From positions 1 to 11,229 of the forward strand of contig CAYWBI010000123.1 of assembly GCA_964456445.1 (NCBI GenBank): a stretch of DNA of 11,229 nt, given 5' to 3'. Position 1 is the stretch's first letter. Every line of letters starts with the position of its first letter. The position numbers were made by a program, and so were the translations under genes. The notes under the pieces were generated by a model that was not told the origin of the DNA, did no database searches, and saw only the letters and a list, made by a program, of their open reading frames with translations. This stretch comes from CAYWBI01 sp964456445. GTDB lineage: Bacteria > Calditrichota > Calditrichia > Calditrichales > J004. Shown piece by piece: positions 1 through 5,737 of this stretch.

Positions 1-52
1 CGGGGCAATATTATGTTATCTTTTTTGTCGTAAATTTTTATGGGAGTTATAA

Positions 53-529
53 ATGGCATTTAAAGTATACAGATGTAAAAGACTGTTAAATATCTCCCCG
101 CTGTTAATATTAACTTCAGGAACGGAGAATAACTCATCATTTTATTCAGAACATTTTATATTAATTCGTGAAAATGATGAAACGTCTTTTTTCCCTCAAA
201 GAATTTTAAAACGTGGATCATTAAAGGACCTCAATTCCTTTTCAATTAATGAAGAATTCATGATGGAACAAGCTTTAAATTCAGCAATTGGTAAATTAGA
301 AGATTTTTTCTTTACGAGGTTTAAAAATCAAGAACATAAAATTTTTCGATATCAGAGGCCTGAGTTAATAGATTGTAAAGAATCAGAAATAATGGCTTCA
401 TTTCTCCATGGAGAATTTAATCAAAAGCAGTTGAATGAAGTTCGGATTCAAACAAATTCAAAAGAACTAAGCGAATACATTGGAAAAATTATTTCATTAA
501 GAAAATTCAAAATTTTCTCAAAATTTTAA
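53..529 (+). CDS. Hypothetical protein, first gene of cyclase operon
   Basis: I do not recognise this 158-residue protein. It starts at an ATG with a good ribosome binding site (GGGAG at about 42-46), so the start is well supported. It shows no signal peptide or clear membrane helix and reads as a soluble mixed alpha/beta protein, with a basic, hydrophobic C-terminus. Its stop lies 18 nt before the first ATG of the nucleotide cyclase gene, so the two are probably co-transcribed. In known cyclic-nucleotide defence operons the cyclase's neighbour is the effector, but nothing here resembles a TIR, transmembrane or cNMP-binding effector, so I assign no function. Codon use is AT-rich like the rest of the left region. 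Confidence 0.7.
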   Translation: MAFKVYRCKRLLNISPLLILTSGTENNSSFYSEHFILIRENDETSFFPQRILKRGSLKDLNSFSINEEFMMEQALNSAIGKLEDFFFTRFKNQEHKIFRYQRPELIDCKESEIMASFLHGEFNQKQLNEVRIQTNSKELSEYIGKIISLRKFKIFSKF

Positions 530-547
530 ACATTCACATTGGATCTG

Positions 548-1579
548 ATGATGATAAAAAATAAAGCACAAATAGTCTCCATTTTATTTTCAGATATAAA
601 AGACTTTTCAAAAGTACAAGATGATGAATTGATACTGTCAATCGAAAAATTTAATAATGAAATAAAAAACAATCTCTTAAACGATCGAAACCACTTTTTT
701 AATAATACATGGGGAGATGCTTTTTTTATTTGTTCTTACGACCCGGTTGATATGGCGGCTATTGCTCTTGACATTAGAGATAAATTCAGAAATACAAACT
801 GGAAAAGATTTGGTTTTCCAGACAATCTTAGCGTAAGAATCGGTCTACACACTGAAAAGGTCAATATATCTTTCTCAGGCGATACTGTTCAAAATGTTTC
901 CGGCATCCATGTTACATCAACAGCAAGGATCGAACCGATTGTTGAACCAAATCACATTTACTGTTCTGAATTCTTTTATAATCATTTAATAAAAGATAAA
1001 AACATTAATTTTAAATTTAGAAGTTTGGGGCCTAAAAAATTAGCTAAAAATTTTGGAGAAGAACCTCTTTATGAACTAATAAGAGATTATGAGTCATCAG
1101 AATCAAACTCAAAAACAAAAAACATAACATTCAACTTTCCAAATATTAAAGTAAAGAAGAATTTAACAGATAAAGAATTAAACGATTACTTAAAACAAAC
1201 ATTCTCTTTAGTCCAAAAATATTTTGAAGAGGCTTCAGAGCATCTTCATAAAGAAAATCCTCAAATTGAAACAAGCATTTCTAATTCGGAAACAGATTTA
1301 AATATTGAATTATTTCTCGATGGAGAATACAAAACAAATTGTAAAATATGGTTTGGAGATGAGCACGGTTCAAAACAAATTTTTTACTCAGAAGGGAAAT
1401 CATTTGGTGGTCAAATTTCTTACAATGAATGTATATACATTGAATATGATGGGTTCGAAATTGCATTTAAACCATTAATGGGATTCCAGTTTGGTAATAT
1501 AAACAAAGAAAAAATTAATAGGCCAGAAGAAGTAGCTGAGTATCTTTGGACAAGATTTATTCAACCTTTAACATATTGA
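548..1579 (+). CDS. Class III nucleotide cyclase with extra C-terminal domain
   Basis: The N-terminal about 180 residues form a class III adenylate/guanylate cyclase catalytic domain. The two metal-binding aspartates are present: D16 in LFSDIKDF and D57 in WGDAFF. R127 in TARIEP corresponds to the transition-state arginine. The positions that normally hold the purine-selecting lysine and aspartate appear to be N53 (NTWGD) and N116 (NVSGIHV), and the usual VN asparagine is T123, so the base used is uncertain. Residues about 195-343 form a separate beta-rich domain with a C-terminal helix (EEVAEYLWTRFIQPL). It may be a sensor of the AGS-C type seen on some cyclases and CD-NTases, but that is from memory of the pattern. 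There is no membrane segment, so the enzyme should be cytosolic. I chose ATG 548 over an in-frame TTG at 539; ATG 551 is also possible. Confidence 0.85.
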   Translation: MMIKNKAQIVSILFSDIKDFSKVQDDELILSIEKFNNEIKNNLLNDRNHFFNNTWGDAFFICSYDPVDMAAIALDIRDKFRNTNWKRFGFPDNLSVRIGLHTEKVNISFSGDTVQNVSGIHVTSTARIEPIVEPNHIYCSEFFYNHLIKDKNINFKFRSLGPKKLAKNFGEEPLYELIRDYESSESNSKTKNITFNFPNIKVKKNLTDKELNDYLKQTFSLVQKYFEEASEHLHKENPQIETSISNSETDLNIELFLDGEYKTNCKIWFGDEHGSKQIFYSEGKSFGGQISYNECIYIEYDGFEIAFKPLMGFQFGNINKEKINRPEEVAEYLWTRFIQPLTY

Positions 1580-1587
1580 GGCTTTCA

Positions 1588-1734
1588 ATGAAAGAAAAAC
1601 GGTATAGATGTCAAAGATGTAGTTTTGTTTTTGTAAAAGAAGTATTTGAGCCAGGCGAAGCAAAAGACAAAAATCTTCAATCTGTGCCTGTTACTTGTCC
1701 TAAATGCAAAAGCACAGATATCAAAGAGTATTAA
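1588..1734 (+). CDS. Small zinc-ribbon protein
   Basis: This 48-residue protein carries two CxxC knuckles, CQRC at residues 8-11 and CPKC at 37-40, separated by a linker containing EPGEAK. This is a rubredoxin or zinc-ribbon layout expected to bind one zinc (or iron) ion. The ATG at 1588 is preferred because AGG at 1578-1580 gives a ribosome binding site and it follows the cyclase stop by 8 nt; an in-frame TTG at 1546 lies inside the cyclase gene. It is probably the last gene of the cyclase operon, and the attC-like hairpin starts 7 nt after its stop. Function is unknown; small ribbons of this kind act as electron carriers, nucleic-acid binders or structural modules. Confidence 0.72.
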   Translation: MKEKRYRCQRCSFVFVKEVFEPGEAKDKNLQSVPVTCPKCKSTDIKEY

Positions 1735-1740
1735 TAAAAA

Positions 1741-1839
1741 AGCTAACAGAAGCATTAAGCAGGAATTTAACCGATGGGCCATGATTTTCATTATGTAAGG
1801 TTTTGCACGGTTCAATCATCTTATGCTCGTCCGTTAGAC
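1741..1839 (+). repeat. attC-like recombination site (integron cassette end)
   Basis: This 99-nt imperfect inverted repeat has the architecture of an integron attC site. The left end AGCTAAC (1741-1747) and right end GTTAGAC (1833-1839, fitting the GTTRRRY core) pair through CTAAC/GTTAG. Inner paired blocks are AGCAT (1751-1755) with ATGCT (1823-1827) and AACCG (1769-1773) with CGGTT (1808-1812), with unequal unpaired stretches between them and a loop at 1774-1807. It sits right after the zinc-ribbon stop and 21 nt before the next start, as expected for a cassette boundary. The left end does not fully fit RYYYAAC. No integrase or attI is in the window. Confidence 0.6.
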
Positions 1840-1860
1840 ATATAAAGGATTGAAGATCTT

Positions 1861-2451
1861 ATGAGTGATTTATATAACAGATTAGAAGAAATACAGGAAA
1901 TGACTCGCACCTTAATTGAGGATGTCGAATGTTTGCTACCCAATCTCGGAAGTAGATCTATTACTGATACAGTAACGACAGAAGAAGAAGCCAATCGCCG
2001 ATTTTATGTTAGAGCAATATTTTCGCTTGTAGAAACGGTAGTAGAGCAACACAAACGACTTTTACTTGAGTTGCATGAACACAATTTCATTAAGCTACAT
2101 GAAGGAGTTTATGAAGTATTATCAGAGCGTGTTTATATAGCAAAAGACAATGGTAAGATTTTAAGTAAAGAACAGTATCTTAAACTTCAACGCAAAATCC
2201 GAACTGTATATAGAGTAGCTAGCGAATCTTTTAAAGAACGTTTAAATATTAATTTTGGAGATAGTGGTTGGGAATTATTTCAGGATGCATTAAAAATTCG
2301 TGACCGCATAACACATCCCAAAAGGTATGAAGATTGTGAAATAGATGAGCAGATACTTGAAGTTGTAGAATCTGGTGAAAAATGGTTTCGTAATTTGAAT
2401 AATGAATTTGTCAGAATTGCGAGACTACATAGGAACAAATTTAACTGGTAA
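1861..2451 (+). CDS. HEPN-like protein (putative cassette gene)
   Basis: This 196-residue, mostly helical soluble protein carries RDRITHPK at residues 147-154, giving R147-x4-H152. It resembles the Rx4-6H motif of HEPN domains, whose members are often metal-independent RNases in toxin-antitoxin and defence systems. The preceding WELFQDALKI and following acidic helix fit a helical bundle around that motif. The ATG follows an AAAGGA-type ribosome binding site (about 1845-1850) and lies 21 nt after the attC-like core, so it looks like a single-gene cassette. No antitoxin-like partner is adjacent. HEPN-like folds also occur in non-catalytic proteins, so RNase activity is inference; the gene itself is well supported. 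Confidence 0.72.
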   Translation: MSDLYNRLEEIQEMTRTLIEDVECLLPNLGSRSITDTVTTEEEANRRFYVRAIFSLVETVVEQHKRLLLELHEHNFIKLHEGVYEVLSERVYIAKDNGKILSKEQYLKLQRKIRTVYRVASESFKERLNINFGDSGWELFQDALKIRDRITHPKRYEDCEIDEQILEVVESGEKWFRNLNNEFVRIARLHRNKFNW

Positions 2452-2457
2452 AAAAAC

Positions 2458-2520
2458 AGCTAACAAAATAAGGTATAGAAGCGTTGCGCCCTTTACCATT
2501 TTCCTGAACACGCCTAGAAA
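2458..2520 (+). repeat. Degenerate attC-like left half
   Basis: AGCTAAC at 2458-2464 is identical to the left end of the 1741 site and lies 6 nt after a stop codon, as a cassette end would. TAACAAAATAAGG (2461-2473) is shared exactly with the element at 4686-4698, and the next 7 bases differ at one position. I could not find a matching GTTRRRY right end or a clean return arm, so it is either decayed or part of another dispersed repeat family. Confidence 0.35.
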
Positions 2521-2696
2521 CTAAGCCAATGTTCTTCCAAAGCCCCATGAGTTTCAACACACCGGTATTATAGGCTCAAAGATATTAACTTTAGATATCG
2601 ATTGGACAGGGCTTTCGATTACCCAAATATTAAAGCTAATTATCCCTGCTAAGCATATTCCTGCAACTTTTTCCTTTTGATGCATAAGTTCAATTA

Positions 2697-2786
2697 TTTT
2701 ATCATTTCAAGAACCTTTGTAAAGAAAATTTGATATTCTTATCATACGAAGGTAGCTTTGCATAGAAAATCAAAAAATCTTATCAT
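2697..2786 (+). promoter_or_regulatory. Three phased 9-bp repeats upstream of fic
   Basis: TTTTATCAT (2697-2705), TCTTATCAT (2737-2745) and TCTTATCAT (2778-2786) recur at starts 40 and 41 nt apart, about four helical turns. The last copy ends 11 nt before the fic ATG. Regular phasing suggests binding by a multimeric regulator, and the winged-helix C-terminus of Fic itself is one candidate. The background is AT-rich, so chance cannot be excluded. Confidence 0.35.
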
Positions 2787-2797
2787 TTGGGGCAGGC

Positions 2798-3856
2798 ATG
2801 GAAAAATTACCTATAGAAAAAGATATTGAAAGCAAAACAATCCTTAAAAAACTTTCATCTGCACATAGAGCATTGGCTGAATTAAAGGGGTTTGTTTCAA
2901 GTATTCCCAATGAGAATATCTTAATAAATACGTTGGGACTTCAGGAGGCGAAGGATAGTTCCGCGATTGAAAATATCATTACAACGCATGATGATTTATA
3001 CAAAGCGGAATTAAAATTTGCTGGCTTAAAATCATTAAATGTAAAAGAAGTTCAAAACTACATAGCGGCGTTAAAAGAAGGGTTCCAATTAATTTCAAAA
3101 AATAAAACCATTACCAATAATGATATTATAAAAATACAATCGGTTCTGGAAATGAACAATGCCGGCTTTAGAAAACTTCCGGGAACGGCCTTGAAAAATG
3201 CTTCAACCGGTGAAACTATTTATACACCCCCTCAGGATTATAATACCATAATAGAATTAATGACGAATCTTGAAAAATTTATAAATGATGATACGCTATC
3301 CGATTTTGATCCATTGGTAAAGATGGCAATTATCCATTGTCAATTTGAAAGTATCCACCCTTTTTATGATGGAAATGGCAGAACAGGCAGAATTATAAAT
3401 GTTCTTTATTTAGTTATAAAGAATTTGTTGGACATACCCATTTTGTGTTTAAGCCGGTATATTATTAAACATAAGGCAGGCTACTACAGATTACTTCAGG
3501 AAGTTAGAGAGACCAATGAATGGGAGAATTGGTTGTTTTATATGTTAGACGGAATTGAACAAACAGCCAAAGAGACCCTATCATTAATTGGAAATATCCG
3601 GGAATTAATGTTTGAGTATAAATATTTATTGAGAGACAATTATAAATTTTATAGTCAGGACTTGCTGAACAATTTATTTAAACATCCTTATACCAAAATT
3701 GAATTCATCCAGAAGGATTTAGCAGTTTCACGAATTACCGCGGCGAATTATCTCAATAAATTATCGAAAGATGGATTAGTCAGAAAAGAAAAATTGGGAA
3801 CAGGAAATTATTATATAAATGAAAAATTATTTAAAATACTGACTCAAAATAATTAG
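2798..3856 (+). CDS. Fic family AMP-transferase, class II, with winged helix
   Basis: This 352-residue protein has the layout of stand-alone Fic enzymes. An N-terminal helical region carries the inhibitory motif S54-SAI-E58-N59, matching (S/T)xxxE(G/N) placed before the core as in class II Fic proteins. The flap TIYTPPQD lies at about 140-147. The complete catalytic motif HPFYDGNGRTGR is at 187-198, with H187 as the general base. A winged helix-turn-helix follows at about 290-345 (QKDLAVSRITAANYLNKL). Fic enzymes transfer AMP (rarely other groups) from ATP to hydroxyls of target proteins; the inhibitory glutamate makes it auto-inhibited, and some members also de-AMPylate. It is full length and looks intact. 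The DNA-binding tail suggests autoregulation. The ATG follows GGGG at 2789-2792. Confidence 0.93.
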   Translation: MEKLPIEKDIESKTILKKLSSAHRALAELKGFVSSIPNENILINTLGLQEAKDSSAIENIITTHDDLYKAELKFAGLKSLNVKEVQNYIAALKEGFQLISKNKTITNNDIIKIQSVLEMNNAGFRKLPGTALKNASTGETIYTPPQDYNTIIELMTNLEKFINDDTLSDFDPLVKMAIIHCQFESIHPFYDGNGRTGRIINVLYLVIKNLLDIPILCLSRYIIKHKAGYYRLLQEVRETNEWENWLFYMLDGIEQTAKETLSLIGNIRELMFEYKYLLRDNYKFYSQDLLNNLFKHPYTKIEFIQKDLAVSRITAANYLNKLSKDGLVRKEKLGTGNYYINEKLFKILTQNN

Positions 3857-3958
3857 CTCTAAAAGCGAATTTGAATAACCTACCTATCTGTTTGTAGAAA
3901 GATGTTTTATTGCTTAGTTTGTAAAAACCGAAAGACGATTGTCAGGGTTCAATATTAT

Positions 3959-3994
3959 ATTAACTGCCATTATAGTTTCTAATTCTCAGTTAAT
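3959..3994. repeat. Inverted repeat between fic and nucleotidyltransferase pair
   Basis: ATTAACTG (3959-3966) and CAGTTAAT (3987-3994) form a perfect 8-bp inverted repeat with a 20-nt loop. It has no T-tract directly after it, so it is a poor terminator. It lies 55-90 nt upstream of the next start and could be an operator. Confidence 0.35.
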
Positions 3995-4003
3995 CAAGTA
4001 TGT

Positions 4004-4031
4004 TTGATTTTTAGTATTCTTCATGTAAATT
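4004..4031 (+). promoter_or_regulatory. Weak sigma70-like promoter for nucleotidyltransferase pair
   Basis: TTGATT (4004-4009) and TAAATT (4026-4031) are separated by 16 nt, immediately before AAAAGG (4037-4042) and the ATG at 4049. Each hexamer matches consensus at four of six positions. The AT-rich background makes such matches common. Confidence 0.25.
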
Positions 4032-4048
4032 ATTTTAAAAGGTAAACT

Positions 4049-4246
4049 ATGAAAATTGACAGAAAAGATTTCGCATTCTCTAATCATGAGCAAATTGAGC
4101 AAGATGATATAGAATATTGGTCGAATGCCCCGATCAAAGAGAAACTTCAAACAATAACTTATTTAAGAGAATGTTTTTATGGAACAAAGGCAACTACCGG
4201 AAGACTTCAAAGAATTTTTAAGTTTGTTGAACAAAAACAAGGTTAA
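4049..4246 (+). CDS. Small partner protein of nucleotidyltransferase (putative antitoxin-like)
   Basis: This 65-residue, charged soluble protein has a good ribosome binding site (AAAAGG at 4037-4042). Its layout (SNHEQIEQDDIEYWSN followed by a helix ending in TGRLQRIFKFVEQ) resembles short proteins I recall encoded directly upstream of AbiEii/DUF6036-type nucleotidyltransferases. The last 68 nt of the gene are shared with the start of that nucleotidyltransferase in another frame, so the two are almost certainly translated together. By analogy with toxin-antitoxin modules it may bind or neutralise its partner; that role is inference. It has no helix-turn-helix or membrane segment that I can see. 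Confidence 0.75.
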   Translation: MKIDRKDFAFSNHEQIEQDDIEYWSNAPIKEKLQTITYLRECFYGTKATTGRLQRIFKFVEQKQG

Positions 4247-4643
4247 ATATTTATTACTTGGAGGATGGGCAGTTGGTATTTATGCTGCACCAAGAGCTAC
4301 AGCAGATATGGATGTTTTTATTTCTATTGATGATGAAAACTTAGATAAACTTCTTAAAGCACTCTATGAATTTGGAGCAATTTCAGTTCCAAAAGAACAT
4401 TTTAAAGAACCTGGCCGAATTTTTCGCATGGGTCGTTCCCCAATTCGAATTGAAATAATTAATCAAGCATCTGGTATTAACTTCAATCGCTGTTATAAAA
4501 GAAATAATAAAGTTAATGTTGATGGAATTGAAATAACAGTTATTTCAGCTGATGATCTTCTTATAAATAAAAAAGCATCTGGACGAGAAAAAGATATTGC
4601 TGATTTAAGAAGCCTCGAAAAAATATTGGGTAAAGATAAATAA
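4179..4643 (+). CDS. Nucleotidyltransferase, AbiEii/DUF6036-like
   Basis: This 154-residue protein shows the minimal nucleotidyltransferase (polymerase-beta-like) fold. LLLGGWAVGIY at about 25-35 supplies the GG loop. TADMDVFI at 41-48 supplies the two metal-binding aspartates D43 and D45. IRIEIIN near 89-95 may carry the third carboxylate (E92). The C-terminal ISADDLLINKKASGREKDIADL (123-144) is the KxxxRxKDxxDL helix usual in this family. Members transfer nucleotides to tRNA or proteins and often act as toxins. The start MEQRQLPEDFKEFLSLLN matches how I recall relatives beginning, so I keep the ATG at 4179 although it lies within the upstream gene, giving a 68-nt overlap. It looks intact. 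Confidence 0.87.
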   Translation: MEQRQLPEDFKEFLSLLNKNKVKYLLLGGWAVGIYAAPRATADMDVFISIDDENLDKLLKALYEFGAISVPKEHFKEPGRIFRMGRSPIRIEIINQASGINFNRCYKRNNKVNVDGIEITVISADDLLINKKASGREKDIADLRSLEKILGKDK

Positions 4644-4681
4644 TGAATATCTACTTACCATTACTTCAGATTATTATTTAG

Positions 4682-4833
4682 CCGTTAACAAAATAAGGCA
4701 TAGAAAGGCGGGCGCTAAAAGTCTCCAAACGGCCAGCACAGTAAGCCGGTATGTTCCCGGGCCGCAAATATATAAACGGTGCTCAATTTTGCATGCACAA
4801 AAAATCTATGCCCGCCCCAGCTTTACGCTTATT
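4682..4833 (+). repeat. Degenerate attC-like or dispersed inverted-repeat element
   Basis: TAACAAAATAAGG (4686-4698) is shared with 2461-2473. Here a return arm is visible: AATAAG (4692-4697) pairs with CTTATT (4828-4833), and GGCGGGC (4707-4713) pairs with GCCCGCC (4810-4816), enclosing GC-rich internal sequence. The expected GTTRRRY does not follow the right arm. This is a decayed large attC or a non-autonomous repeat. Confidence 0.4.
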
Positions 4834-4970
4834 ATATCGCGTTTTTGGGTTTCTCTTTCGCAAAGCGAACAATAAGATACCTTGCGGGCCCTTTCCCGAA
4901 AAATATATTAATATCCCTTGTGTATTAAAACCATGATTAGTATTGCATTCCGATGTTGAATGATTTCTTT

Positions 4971-5070
4971 TGCTAATAGCGCCCCTTTTTTAGAGATATC
5001 TGCACAAAGTTATCAATAGAATTTTTTTGAATAAAATCCCTTTGTGGTTGTGGGGCTTTATGTATTAGAC
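4971..5070 (+). repeat. Second about 100-nt attC-like hairpin with altered core
   Basis: Three nested paired blocks are visible: CTAATA (4973-4978) with TATTAG (5063-5068), GCCCC (4981-4985) with GGGGC (5052-5056), and CACAAAG (5003-5009) with CTTTGTG (5040-5046). The ends TGCTAAT and ATTAGAC match those of the 1741-1839 site (AGCTAAC/GTTAGAC) except for the first base of the left end and one change in each core position, the core changes being compensatory. Its length is also nearly identical. The invariant GTT/AAC core has become ATT/AAT, so it may be inactive. Confidence 0.42.
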
Positions 5071-5126
5071 AGGTTGTTATGGATAAAAAAATCCGCTGAT
5101 CTACTTAAAATAAGGAAGAATCTTCA

Positions 5127-5645
5127 ATGGATTATCAGTATGTTGAAACAAATGGTATTCGTCTAAATGTGGCTCAGGATGGCCCAGTCGATGGACCGGC
5201 GATTATTCTATTGCATGGATTTCCTGAATTTTCATATGCCTGGAAACGGCAGATTTCATTCCTGGCTTCTGCGGGCTACAGGGTATGGGCGCCAGATCAG
5301 CGTGGGTACAATTTAAGCGATAAGCCACAAGGAATTGCCGCATATAACCTCGACGAATTAGCAGCAGATGTTATTGGACTAATAGATGCGATGGGTCAAA
5401 AACAGATTATTTTAATCGGACATGACTGGGGTGCTGCAGTCGCTTGGTGAGCGGCTGCCAAATATCCCGATCGTTTAGCGAAATTGGTGGTTATGAATGT
5501 CCCACATGACGCGGTGATGCAGAAGAACATAAGGCGTAACTTCACGCAAATGAGAAAAAGTTGGTATATGTTTTTTTATCAGCTTCCATGGTTGCCAGAG
5601 AAACTATCAAAAAGAAATAATTGGAAGATGCTTCTTATCAAATAG
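5127..5645 (+). pseudogene. Broken alpha/beta hydrolase (epoxide hydrolase-like)
   Basis: The N-terminal half matches epoxide hydrolase/haloacid dehalogenase-type alpha/beta hydrolases: LLHGFPE (residues 28-34) is the oxyanion-hole motif, DQRGYNLSDKP follows, and GHDWG gives the nucleophile D100. An in-frame TGA at 5448-5450 interrupts it directly after AVAW. The same frame then continues with recognisable family sequence (AAAKYPDRLAKLVVMNVPHD, then WYMFFYQLPWLPE) to a TAG at 5643-5645. The rest of the cap domain and the C-terminal catalytic acid and histidine are missing; functional relatives are near 290 residues. A good ribosome binding site remains at about 5112-5118, so the decay may be recent. 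It sits 56 nt after an attC-like hairpin and converges on the minus-strand operon. Confidence 0.8.
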
Positions 5646-5719
5646 CGCCATTTGAAAATATGTGTTTCGCAACATTGGATATATATAATGCTTTCGGCTG
5701 AAAGGGATGTGCGCGCTAT
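5642..5719. repeat. Inverted repeats at operon/pseudogene junction
   Basis: ATAGCGC (5642-5648) and GCGCTAT (5713-5719) are perfect inverted copies. Between them lies a small hairpin CTTTC (5691-5695) with GAAAG (5700-5704). This is the only candidate structure for ending the minus-strand operon, but it lacks a T-tract, so a terminator role is doubtful. Confidence 0.25.
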
Positions 5720-5737
5720 GACTTCAGGGCAATCCGT

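Larger units (their letters stand above)
2452..2797. other. Non-coding stretch before fic
   Basis: No gene is supported in these 346 bases. They begin with an attC-like left half (see 2458-2520), contain a long-range inverted repeat AAAGCCC (2539-2545) with GGGCTTT (2609-2615), and end with three spaced TYTTATCAT repeats upstream of fic. No convincing promoter stands out; a weak TTGATA at about 2730 has a poor -10 partner 17 nt downstream. Confidence 0.6.
4644..5126. other. Non-coding structured stretch
   Basis: No real gene is supported in these 483 bases. They hold an attC-like half with an imperfect inverted repeat (4682-4833), a short AT-rich spacer, and an about 100-nt attC-like hairpin (4971-5070). 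The final 56 nt form the leader of the broken hydrolase gene, with ribosome binding site AAGGAAG at about 5112. A 61-codon open frame at 4751-4936 falls inside the structured repeat and is not believed. Confidence 0.6.

Noticed and set aside
539..547. TTG at 539 as the cyclase start
   Set aside because: ATG 548 and 551 lie just downstream in frame and leave all cyclase motifs intact; GGA at 541-543 would suit the later start.
1585..1815. 76-codon minus-strand open frame
   Set aside because: It is antisense to the zinc-ribbon gene and the attC-like hairpin, and its composition is that of a shadow frame.
4751..4936. 61-codon open frame on the + strand
   Set aside because: It lies within the inverted-repeat element, has no ribosome binding site, and its sequence follows the structured repeat and not a protein family.
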